64,000 bases of DNA from Stictocephala bisonia (Eukaryota > Arthropoda > Insecta > Hemiptera > Membracidae): contig JAQJVL010000691.1 in the NCBI GenBank assembly GCA_035578905.1, positions 124,001 to 188,000 on the forward strand, read 5' to 3'. The notes beneath the pieces are model-generated. The model saw only the letters and a program-made list of their open reading frames with translations. It was not told the DNA's origin and did not search any database. Made by a program: the position numbers and the translations under genes. Every line of letters begins with the position of its first letter. The first letter of the stretch is position 1. Shown here piece after piece: positions 54,607 to 64,000 of the stretch.

Positions 54607-54774
54607 CCAATTAAGAGTTAAGCAAAATGTAGAATGTTTTTATTAGTAAAAATTGGTTTTGAAGCTGACCTTGATGCTAGAATAACTTTAACATTGAAAA
54701 TGTCAACCAGTGATGCCGATGATATGGAAATATTATAAAAATAATGGGCGTTGTGTTTATGGCTTCAGTATACA

Positions 54775-54776
<2 letters not shown>

Positions 54777-54820
<44 letters not shown>

Positions 54821-54821
54821 G
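54777..54821. repeat. (AT)n microsatellite
   Basis: About 22 AT units. Confidence 0.95.
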
Positions 54822-55135
54822 ATATATGTATATTTTTGAAAAGTAAATCTTCTATGCCAAGTCGAGATCATTATTTTTGGAGTTTTGTATTGCCCTATCC
54901 TTATACCAATTTAATTTATTATAAAGTATTTTTCATAGAGGAGCACTGTCATCTAATATAAGTTTTTCAATTTATATTTTATTTTTGAAATCATATTTTG
55001 TTGTAACTTACCAATTTATATAAATACTTTGAATACAATTGAAATGAAAAATATATCTTAGACTTTTTTACAAAGTTGGAACTAAAACAACTAGGAACGC
55101 TGACTAACCAACCCCGTTGCTCATTTGGAATTGAG

Positions 55136-55204
55136 CTTTTAGTTTACGGTACTTCAGTCTTTTAGTTTACGGTACTTCAGTCTTTTAGTTTACGGTACTT
55201 CAGT
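55136..55204. repeat. 23-bp unit, three perfect copies
   Basis: CTTTTAGTTTACGGTACTTC plus AGT, repeated three times without change. Confidence 0.9.
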
Positions 55205-55367
55205 CTTACTTTGTAAAAGAGTTAAAGTCAACTAATTTTTCATTTATATATTTTGGTTGATTTAATACACTAATCTGTCGAATATACGAAAGTTGTGGGT
55301 TCATTAAAAGTGAAAACAGCATCGAGGTTTAAAGGATTTCGATGTATAATAAACGATTACCAGTATT

Positions 55368-55625
55368 TCACAGTGACATTTTTCTGGTTTCGTCCTTGCG
55401 ATAATGCGATGGTAGTAAAATGAACACTCGAGCCGACCTCACAAACCTACTATCACATCTGCGTAATATCGTGATTGATCTTCCATCATCTATTAAGTAA
55501 GCCAACACCCGAAAGACTTTCATTCTGCATGTAGAAAGTGTTGAGAGAAGTGCCAGGGGCGAGAGGACCGTTCCCACAGAGAAGCAAGGCGGCACACTTG
55601 CGGCAGCCAAGGTGGCAATTGGAGG
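55368..55625 (-). other. GC-richer block with an open minus frame, unrecognised
   Basis: The minus-strand frame of 80 codons includes ALLSTLSTCRMKVFRVLAYL. The composition stands out from the AT-rich flanks. Possibly a first or internal exon. No family was recognised. Confidence 0.2.
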
Positions 55626-56179
55626 AAGATGATCACTTACGGAGGTGAAGAGAGGAGAGAGTCTCGGTTGACGGAGAATGAGGTGCAGGTGGATTGTTAA
55701 GTTCGGTTCAGAAAGCTGTTTTAGTCAGCTGTTTTAGCAAAGAAATCTTCTCTGGTAACCAATTCATCATAAACATTTACTAACAGTTGAAGTGATAGTT
55801 AAAATGTTTTGTGTGAGAAATTATTATTGAAAATTGTTGAGATTAAACGTTCATTTTATTTTGAGTGTAATTCTATCAACGGGCTTTTAAAACTTGTATT
55901 CATATATCCACGAAATTCTTATAAGGAAAATTATAGAATTAACTGTGACATAATAAAACTCTAACACTAACATTTTTTTTAACATTTCAAAAGACTTAAT
56001 GTTTCGAATTCTTCCTTGACCCATACATCCAAAATGCACATGACTCGTTCCTTATATAGTATACTTATGCTGTATTTAATGACATCACAGAGAAAAATAA
56101 ACAGAGGTCGCTTTCTTATAGCCATAGTGAATGCCTCAGTGGCCAATTTCTGTACTATATTTTTAAAATACTGCCACAT

Positions 56180-56700
56180 TACAGGGTGTCCCAAAAGTAA
56201 AGTGTCAAACTTCGGGAATTGGTTATATATATAAAAATAAATAAATAAAAATAGAAACTCAAGAATACACTTTTTTCCAAAAACAAAGTATCCGCTATTT
56301 TGTTTTTAAAAAAAGAGAATTTTTATCTCCAAGTTGGCTCAACCGATCTGTATGAAACTCGCTATGAATAATAAAATAGTAGTGACCTGTTCTAGAGAAA
56401 AAACCAACTTGACCCAATCCAAGATTTAAAATTGGCGGCCATTTAATATTTTTAAAGATAAATTGCGGAAAACGCCAACAAATACAAAAAAAAATACTAA
56501 GAACATGTTTTTTAGACAATTTTACTACCCATCTATCAGCATAAAGCAAGTTAGTATTGGACAACAACAAAAACCGAGACACATTGACATTTGTGTTGAG
56601 TGGCAGCAAAAAAGCTATAAACAAAATGGATTTTTTCCTGCTTAAATATATTACAACTATGAACGGCAAACTTTAAACAGATAATGAACTTACACTGATT
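56180..56700 (+). other. Possible transposon terminus (CAGGGTGTCCCAAAAG)
   Basis: ACAGGGTGTCCCAAAAGTAA, then sequence with CAAAAACAAAGTATCC and TTGGCGGCCATTT. CAGGGTGTCCC-type ends are common on insect DNA elements and retroelements. No partner end was found. Confidence 0.25.
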
Positions 56701-56739
56701 TAAACCAATAGAAAATGATACATTTATTTATGCATATAA

Positions 56740-57265
56740 AAATAATGTATCGTAACTACAAATGTAGTAAGGATTACAACGTGACCAAGTACAGTAGTTG
56801 ATTTACGACCTCTAGAAGCCAAGAAAACAATGTTTCAAGTAGTTGATAAACTTTTTACTTGAAAAGATAAAATTCTAAAACTAAAAAAAGTTAAAATTCG
56901 TCTTATTTTACCAAGCGAAGTTAGGGCTAAGGAGCCCTCTCTAACACTTAACCTGGGGACCAACGGCTTTACGTGACTTCCGAACCACGAGAGCGGCAGG
57001 GCAAATTCTAGTCGTCATATCGGGAACTGAACCCGGACCGTCTGCGTGGCAAGCCAGCGCATTAGCCCCTTATCTATGGCCATTCCAATTTTATAAAACT
57101 TATAGAAAATATTTCTATCAACCACGTATTAAAATATAAATGTGACACGTTAGTGGGGGTTTGAGTAATAACTGTGTTAATTTGATGTACGGTGAAAACT
57201 AGTTGAAATTCCGGTACTTTTTTTCAACTAGGATAAAAATGATTACAACTTATAGTAAAATTAAA
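56740..57265. mobile_element. Foldback-family arm split by a SINE
   Basis: It matches the right arm of the 61,549-62,547 foldback (AAGGATTACAACGTGACCAA, AGCCAAGAAAACAATGTTTC, GAAATTCCGGTACTTTTTTTC). The match is interrupted by the SINE at 56,905-57,085. Confidence 0.75.
56905..57085 (-). mobile_element. tRNA-derived SINE, nested insertion
   Basis: Minus strand: GGCTAATGCGCTGG (A box), TTGCCACG (Gly-GCC-like anticodon region), GGGTTCAGTTCCC (B box). A body with GCTCTCGTGGTTCGGAAGTC follows, then an AGGGCT-CCTT-AGCCCT hairpin (56,938-56,923) near the 3' end. It lies inside a foldback arm and is therefore younger. Confidence 0.82.
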
Positions 57266-57269
57266 AAAT

Positions 57270-58405
57270 CATTCAGTGACGCGCCAGCTGTGAACGCCCA
57301 GAATGCGTGAAGAAACCCGATCTGGAAAGAAAGAAAGCTGATCAATTCCAATTAGAAGCTGGTACTGGATAAACCGCTCAAGTTGATCCGTACAAGGCAG
57401 AATCAGGAAGAGTACGTATGACTACATCACATTCATTTATCAGAGACACTTTCACTGGCATTTGATTAGTGGAAAATACCTCTGAGAGGCAAAAACCCTA
57501 ATGGATTTGTTTGGTGCATTGCAAACCGTTATAGCCAATGGAAAGGAACTGACTGCATTTCACAGCGCTCAAGTGAATGTAGAAAAGTCCTGATTAGTCC
57601 ACAACTAATCTGGGCAGAAAATACTTTTCTAATTTTTAGCTGAAATCAACTTCCATGAGTTATTAATGTACAAACATTTCATTAAGTTTAGTTGTATCGG
57701 AATAGTTTTATTATTTTTCAAACGTATAATATTTTATCCCTACATAAATATGTTTCTTAAGCAAAAATATCTATCCTGATTCTTCGTGCCAATAGAATCA
57801 ATAACATCCTAAGAAAGTAATTTAAAAACTATCATAATCATTACTTTGTGACAGTTGTGAATTAAGGACACTCAGATTAATGTTTTATAGTATAACATAC
57901 AGTGTGTTTCTTTTTAAAACACAACCAATGATTTGAAATGGGTTGAATTTCAATACAATACTGTACATACAATCAACAATAGGCCTTCAAATAGTTAATA
58001 CAATGGGTTCAGAATACTGTTTAAAATCATCTTGACATAAAATAAACGATAATGTTTTAAAATATTCTTCAACAATAAACACTCTCTGGTCTTTGCTCGA
58101 AACCATGTTTCTAACCTCAACTTAATGACATTGAACGAACCCCAAATAAAATGAGCAACAATGTAAATCAGCTGATAGCCCAGCAAGAAGAAGAACCAGT
58201 GATATTAACCTATGCACTTGTAATTATCTCAAACCTTTATATTCTGTACTTGTAAATAGGGCTGCCTTTATACCTAAGATCTCGATAAGAACGCTTAATG
58301 CGTGAAAATTGAATCACAATTCATATAAAACCAACACAGCCATATAAAAAACAATTTAAACTTGCAAATAAGTGTAACATAAATAGGATTCAGACATTTT
58401 GCATT
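57270..58405. other. Sequence without recognised genes
   Basis: 57,290-57,640 is GC-richer than average but has frequent stops. Confidence 0.5.
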
Positions 58406-58411
58406 CAAAAT

Positions 58412-59032
58412 TCTATATTTATAAAAGAGGATGTTTGTATATATGTTTGAAGTTTATGCGCTGCCAAACCATCCAACCGATCGCCATGAAACTTTAGGAT
58501 GTTGTCCTGTATACTCCCGAGATGGTTTCTGTGAAGTTTTTGCAGATCCGTCCACAGGGTCCCGCCCCACGGGCTCCTAAAGATCCCATGTTATTCAAAT
58601 GCAGAATCTGAATTGTTTACAAAAAATATATGACTGTGTGGTATAATGTAGTTTCACATGCCATAAGCAGATTGAAGTTCTCACAACAACAGTACTGTAT
58701 ATGTTTTGATTTATTGTAGTTCTACACAGATTGAAGTTCTCACAACTACAGTACTGTATATGTTTTGATTTATTGTAGTTCTACATTTCACCTTGAGAGT
58801 GTAGCACACACTACTTTTACTTGATCAGGTGATCTGTATTTGGTGTTAACCTTTTTTCCTCGGTAATTAAAAAATGCATTTTTACACCAAATAAGAAGAC
58901 CAAAAATATTGTTTACCCTCTTGCACTCATTTAATAAATAATGTTTTTTTTTTCTATAGTTCGTTTTATTGCTTTATTTTGGTATGTCAATGAAAAATGA
59001 AAGGCGAGACAACGTCCGCCGTGTTCAGCTAG
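58412..59032 (+). mobile_element. Helitron, family B, non-autonomous (~620 bp)
   Basis: The 5' subterminal GCGCTGCCAAACCATCCAAC and CGATCGCCATGAAACTTTAG match the family B copy at 39,997-40,695. The 3' end is AACGTCCGCCGTGTTCAGCTAG, followed by T. The 5' terminus is blurred. A 59-bp segment is tandemly duplicated inside (about 58,669-58,786). Confidence 0.7.
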
Positions 59033-59384
59033 TAATCTGTATACCCGGAACATATACATACTGTATACGATCTTTTAACACAACAACTAATTACGCAAAA
59101 AAAAGAATCAAATCTAACTGCATAATACAAAATGATCAATAAAATAAATAAACACTGAATACTAAGCTCAACAAATTAAATAAGACACTACAAATATTAA
59201 TTCTGAGATTTTATAACCGTTACATATGAACAGTTAAGTTGTCGTCAACGATATGTGCCCCAAGAAGAATCTTTCAGACTGTAAAATATTTATATGAGAC
59301 TAATTTAAAAAACCGACGAGTTCGGTACCAATAAAATCATTATGGATGGTAAGTATAGCTTTAAGTAAATTATAAACACTGTTG

Positions 59385-59556
59385 GTTAGAAAAGAATGAA
59401 TGAATGAATGAAAAAGCCTTTATTTAGTGGTGGAGTTAGGACTTTACAGTCCTCTCTTCCGCTTAACCAAGAACGTTAGAAAAGAACGAATGAATGAAAA
59501 AGCCTTTATTTAGTGGCGAAGTTAGAACTTTACAGTCCTCTCTTCCACTTAACCAC
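59385..59556 (-). repeat. Two tandem SINE 3' tails (90-bp period)
   Basis: Each has GAATGAATGAAAAAGCC, TTTATTTAGTGG, an AGGACT-TTAC-AGTCCT hairpin (one mismatch in the second) and CTCTCTTCC. They are related to the tail of the SINE at 56,905 and to 3,445-3,520. Confidence 0.7.
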
Positions 59557-60004
59557 GTAAGTGACATCCATTAAAAATATTACGTGACGAAAAAGGTTGA
59601 CTAATCATACGATCTAAGTTGTATTGCAAACTGTATGTATTGCTCTGTATTGTATGCGGGTGAAGTGTCCTAGTTACTCGAGACCACCTGCCGTCCTAAC
59701 TGTCTGATAATTACATTGTAATGAACATTATTAAATAACATGCTTATTGAATGAGCCTATGAACTTTGAATTACAGTACATTATTTTTTATTTATATCGC
59801 TGATGTATATATAAATAAGACACTCATAAACACATTTAAAGTTATAAAAGTTAAAGCATAACATTTTAAATACTATGACGATTTCAAGATGGCGTTTATT
59901 TAATGTGTTAATGTCAATATTCAAAAATAGACTTAATTTATGAAACTTATTAAAAATTAATAATTGTTATTCAACTATCATTATTTTATCATTTTATACT
60001 AACA

Positions 60005-61165
60005 GTGGATTGTTAGTTTTAGACAAGACAAGCGGCTGTTTGTGATTTCTGTTTATGAAAGTAGATGGATTGTTAGTTTTAGAGAAGACGAGTGGCTGTT
60101 TGTGATTTCTGTTTATGAAAGTAGGTGGATTGTTAGTTTTAGAGAAGACAAGCGGCTGTTTGTGATTTCTGTTTATGAACGTAGGTGGATTGTTAGTTTT
60201 AGAGAAGACAAGCGGCTGTTTGTGATTTCTGTTTATGAACGTAGGTGGATTGTTAGTGTTAGAGAAGACAAGCGGCTGTTTGTGATTTCTGTTTATGAAA
60301 GTAGGTGGATTGTTAGTTTTAGAGAGGACAAGTGGTTGTTTGTGATTTCTGTTTATGAAAGTAGGTGGATTGTTAGTTTTAGACAAGACAAGCGGCTGTT
60401 TGTGATTTCTGTTTATGAACGTAGGTGGATTGTTAGTGTTAGAGAAGACAAGCGGCTGTTTGTGATTTCTGTTTATGAAAGTAGGTGGATTGTTAGTTTT
60501 AGAGAGGACAAGTGGTTGTTTGTGATTTCTGTTTATGAACGTAGGTGGATTGTTAGTGTTAGAGAAGACAAGCGGCTGTTTGTGATTTCTGTTTATGAAA
60601 GTAGGTGGATTGTTAGTTTTAGAGAGTACAAGTGGTTGTTTGTGATTTCTGTTTATGAAAGTAGGTGGATTGTTAGTTTTAGACAAGACAAGCGGCTGTT
60701 TGTGATTTCTGTTTATGAACGTAGGTGGATTGTTAGTTTTAGAGAAGACAAGTGGTTGTTTGTGATTTCTGTTTATGAAAGTAGGTGGATTATTAGTTTT
60801 AGAGAAGCCGAGTGGCTGTTTGTGATTTCTGTCTATGAAAGTAGGTGGATTATTAGTTTTAGAGAAGACAATCAGCTGTTTGTGATTTCTGTTTATGAAA
60901 GTAGGTGAATTCTTAGTTTTAGAGAAGACAAGCGACTGTTTGTGATTTCTATTTATGAAAGTAGGTGGATTCTTAGTTTTAGAGAAGACGAGTGTCTGTT
61001 TGTGGTTTCTGTTTATGAAAGTAGGTGGATTGTTAGTTTTAGAGAAGACGAGTGGCTGTTTGTGATTTCTGTTTATGAAAGTAGGTGGATTGTTAGTTTT
61101 AGAAAAGACGAGTGGCTGTTTGTAATTTCTGTTTAAAGTAGTGGATTGTTAGTTTTAGGGGAGAC
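60005..61165. repeat. 60-bp satellite, about 19 units
   Basis: The unit contains GTAGGTGGATTGTTAGTTTT, AGAGAAGACAAG, and GTTTGTGATTTCTGTTTATG. Because 60 is a multiple of three, frames run through on both strands: 288 codons plus (20-residue unit ISVYESRWIVSFRED..LFV) and at least 230 codons minus (unit TNNPPTFINRNHKQPLVFSK). The minus unit has no Met codon. Three unit types recur in a roughly 180-bp higher order. Confidence 0.96.
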
Positions 61166-61548
61166 GTAAGTGTATCTTGTAGAATTTGTAAAAAAGGGCA
61201 GTCAGTGTGTTAGGTTGTCAGAGAAGGGTACACTACTATCCTGTTTGTAGGGAGGGGGTCAGTATTCTTGTCCTTTACATATGGAAGGAAGAAGGGCTGT
61301 AATTTGCAGGGGTTCAAACTGATTGATAAATTTCGACCAAACTATAGTACGTAGCATTTTTGACGGAAGGCAATTAAGATATCCGTGGTATTACTCACAA
61401 GACAGTCAGTAATGTTTTAATTAGGTCAATTAAGTCAGTACTGCTTTTATGTGAATCAAATTAAATTTTAAGATCTTCATTCGCCTAAGATACTAAGAGA
61501 CATTTATGATAGTCATTCATGACTTGTGACGTTACTTAGCAGATTACG

Positions 61549-62547
61549 GTCGGCGCAGAAATTTGTGCAACCGAGTTTGAAGGTTGTTTTCTAAGTAACT
61601 AAGAAACCCACAAAAATCTAGTCATAAAATTGTTTTTCTCGTTTATTTGTACTTTATGACATGTGCATTTCAACTTTCATTAACAGTTTTAATAATTTTT
61701 ATCCTAGTTGGAACAAAACATGTACCGGAATTTTAACTAGTACATCAAGTTTATATCACTATTACTCAAAACCCCGGTGATTTATCACATTTATATTTTA
61801 ATAACTGGTTGATAGGAATGTTTTATATGAGTTTTGTGGATTTTAGAATTTTAACTTTTCGAGGGAAAATGTTCTAATCAATTACCTGAAACATTGTTTT
61901 CTTGGCTTTTAGAGGTCGTAAAATTAATTACTTGGCCTTGTTGTAATCCTTATGACATGTATAGTTACGATACATTACTTTCATGTGTGTAAAAGTATAT
62001 GTAGTGATTTCATTTTGATTTAAATCAAGTTAAATTTATCAATTTAAAGTTATTTTCAATTGATTTAAATCGATTAAAAATCACCGCATTTACTTACAAA
62101 TGGGAAAGTACCGTATGGTAACTATACATGTCATAAGAATTACAACAAGACCAAGTAATTAATTTTACAATCTCTAGAAGCTAAGAAAAAAATGTGTAAG
62201 GTAATTGATTAGAACTCTTTTTTTTCGAACAGCAGAAGTTCTAAAAGTTTCGTAACTTATAGAAAAAACTCTTAACAACCAGATATTAAAATATACATAC
62301 GAGACATTAACGGGTTTTTTAGTAATAACGATGTAAACTTGATGTACAGTGAAAATCAGTTAAAATTACGTTAATTTTTTGTTCCAACTAGGATAAAAAT
62401 TATTAAAACTTTTAATAACATTTAAAAATGCATATGTCATAACGTACAATTAAACGAGAAAAACAATGGTATGACTAGATTTTTGTGGATTTCTTAGTTA
62501 TTTAGAAAACAACCTTCAAACTCGGGTGCACAAATTTCTGCGCCGAC
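61549..62547. mobile_element. Foldback element with ~430-bp arms (1 kb)
   Basis: The ends GTCGGCGCAGAAATTTGTGC and its reverse complement bound two arms (61,549-61,975 and 62,105-62,547) with a 130-bp AT-rich centre of ATTTAAATC palindromes. No transposase. Single-arm relatives are at 56,740-57,265 and 63,120-63,552. Confidence 0.85.
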
Positions 62548-62549
62548 AC

Positions 62550-63118
62550 TAGGTGTTACTATGAAATCACCAACAAAATGTTGTAATAAACATAAACAAT
62601 ATTTATTACATCATTGTAAGTACGGAAAAACTATCGGCAATCAAAAAATGTGTGGTTCATTCTCTACGACATTGTTAGATACTTAAACAAAATGAGTTTA
62701 ATCTATACTAATTAGGATATTAGTAGCCGAATGTTCTTACTACTGCCACATTTTAGGTTAGTGGAAATAAAAAGGAGAGGGAATATTTCCCATAACAGTG
62801 AGATTGGATGTCACAGTAGGGATCAATGGGATCTGCTGGATTAGAAAGTTACAGAGGATAGTTCCTCACAGTGTACAGGTTATACCTATAAACTGTCGTT
62901 TATATTTCTTCTTCATAAACGATCGCTTAGGGGTCGTGATCGTAGGTCATACTAGAAAACCATATAAGCTACTAAGTCGGCTTTCTAAGAAAGTACTTTT
63001 ATCGTCAGACACACATTTTCCTTGCGTGGCTATTTGTTGGGCAATACAGGAAAATAGGCCATATTATTAGGATGCTTATATACATTTAAATTGATTGAAA
63101 GCAATATATGCAATCACT
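62550..63118. other. Sequence between foldback copies
   Basis: A 90-codon plus frame (62,798-63,070) starts with MRLDVTVGINGICWIRKLQR; no family was recognised and it is probably chance. Confidence 0.4.
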
Positions 63119-63119
63119 G

Positions 63120-63552
63120 TGTTAAATTACTGTACTTACGCTTATAAAAATAATATATCTTAACGATACTGTGCATAAGGATTACAAGGTAAGCAAGTAC
63201 GACCTATTGAAGCCAAGAAAACGTTACGAAATCAAATAAGAACTTTTTTCTTGAAAACATTTAAAAAATGATATAACTTATATAAAATTCCTATAATTCA
63301 AATGCGATATTTTGACGGGTTTCTAAGTAATACAAGTGTAAAGTTGATGCACAGTGAAAACTAGTTAAAATTCCGGTACTTTTTTGTTCCAAATAGGATA
63401 AAACTTATCAAAATTTACAGTAAAATTCAAAATACATGTCTTATAACGTACAATTAAACGAGGAAAACAATTGTTTCATTAATTTTTTCATATGCGTCTT
63501 AGTTTCTTAGTAAACGACCTTCAAACTGGGGTACACATATTTATGCGCCGAC
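63120..63552. mobile_element. Solo foldback arm
   Basis: It matches the right arm of 61,549-62,547 throughout, ending TTATGCGCCGAC. The left arm is absent. Confidence 0.8.
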
Positions 63553-63624
63553 AGTATATGTACTGTATCTCAAATAATTGGGTGATGGGTACGTAGATTC
63601 ATGCGGTAGTTTCTGAGGTCCATT

Positions 63625-63732
63625 CTACTGACACCAAGATGGTGATCCCTCAGTGAGCATCACCTCTGCCCTTACTGGCAGAGTCAAGATTGTCCGCGTT
63701 TGATTGGAGATGGTCAGGGTTCGAATACCTAC

Positions 63733-63736
<4 letters not shown>
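63625..63736 (+). repeat. tRNA-like SINE head
   Basis: CTCAGTGAGCATCACC (A-box-like), hairpin CTCTGCC/GGCAGAG, and an exact-looking B box GGGTTCGAATACC. It runs directly into an (AT)n tract that may be its tail. Confidence 0.5.

Positions 63737-63811
<75 letters not shown>
63737..63811. repeat. (AT)n microsatellite
   Basis: About 37 AT units following the SINE head. Confidence 0.95.
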
Positions 63812-63815
<4 letters not shown>

Positions 63816-64000
63816 AGTTTACAAAATAATATCAAACAATAAATCATGATATAATAATAAAAGAGTTTTAGTAGACGCTTTTTCAAAATTTATAATATAA
63901 ATTCGTAAGTTCGATTTCCAAAATTGTTATCTTAATTAAATAAGAGATATTAATAAGTTATTATAAATTTAAATATAATGATTTAAATCAGTTTAGTTAT

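Noticed and set aside
56295..56669. 124-codon minus frame as a membrane protein gene
   Set aside because: Composition is that of AT-rich non-coding DNA (Leu/Phe/Ile/Lys), overlapping a possible transposon end, with no domain.

Overview
This 64 kb window is AT-rich eukaryotic DNA, most likely from an insect. The evidence is interstitial TTAGG-type repeats, tRNA-derived SINEs, Helitrons with insect-like termini, a Ty3/Gypsy element apparently primed by tRNA-Leu, and no dense gene packing. No complete host gene was recognised. The best host-gene candidates are two minus-strand blocks near the left end (1,249-1,502 and about 5,900-6,087) whose peptides resemble parts of an insect odorant receptor. 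Three other GC-richer blocks (20-316, 34,690-34,880, 55,368-55,625) could be exons but were not identified.

The centrepiece is a Ty3/Gypsy LTR retrotransposon on the minus strand (6,941-20,051). It has three LTRs and two near-identical internal regions, flanked by a single 4-bp duplication (ATAA). The right copy (13,951-18,993) has one uninterrupted 1,680-codon Gag-Pol frame: SAP domain, coiled coil, Gag, zinc knuckle, protease, RT, RNase H, integrase. The left copy is split into Gag and Pol frames because a six-base homopolymer has five bases there. PBS, polypurine tract, a TATA box and a TCAG-type tetranucleotide run are visible.

The rest is mostly transposon debris and tandem repeats. 20-25 kb: a Helitron, a TIR element carrying TTAGG-like repeats, and small MITEs. 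26.1-28.6 kb: a 64-copy 40-bp satellite open in all three plus frames. 30-48 kb: Helitrons with A|TC...CTAG|T ends, a Penelope-like inverted repeat with hammerhead-like hairpins, a hAT-like element, three copies of a degenerate non-LTR retrotransposon, a large foldback element, and a SINE with a poly(A) tail. 50.4-51.7 kb: an intact LINE ORF1-type protein (PHD finger plus coiled coil) with no RT beside it. 53.6-54.6 kb: an unrelated 40-bp satellite. 56.7-63.6 kb: a foldback family (one full copy, two single arms, one split by a SINE), a Helitron and a 60-bp satellite.

The genes do not form a pathway. The window is a record of nested transposition and tandem-repeat amplification. The two retrotransposon copies and the ORF1-only element are the only intact long coding units.
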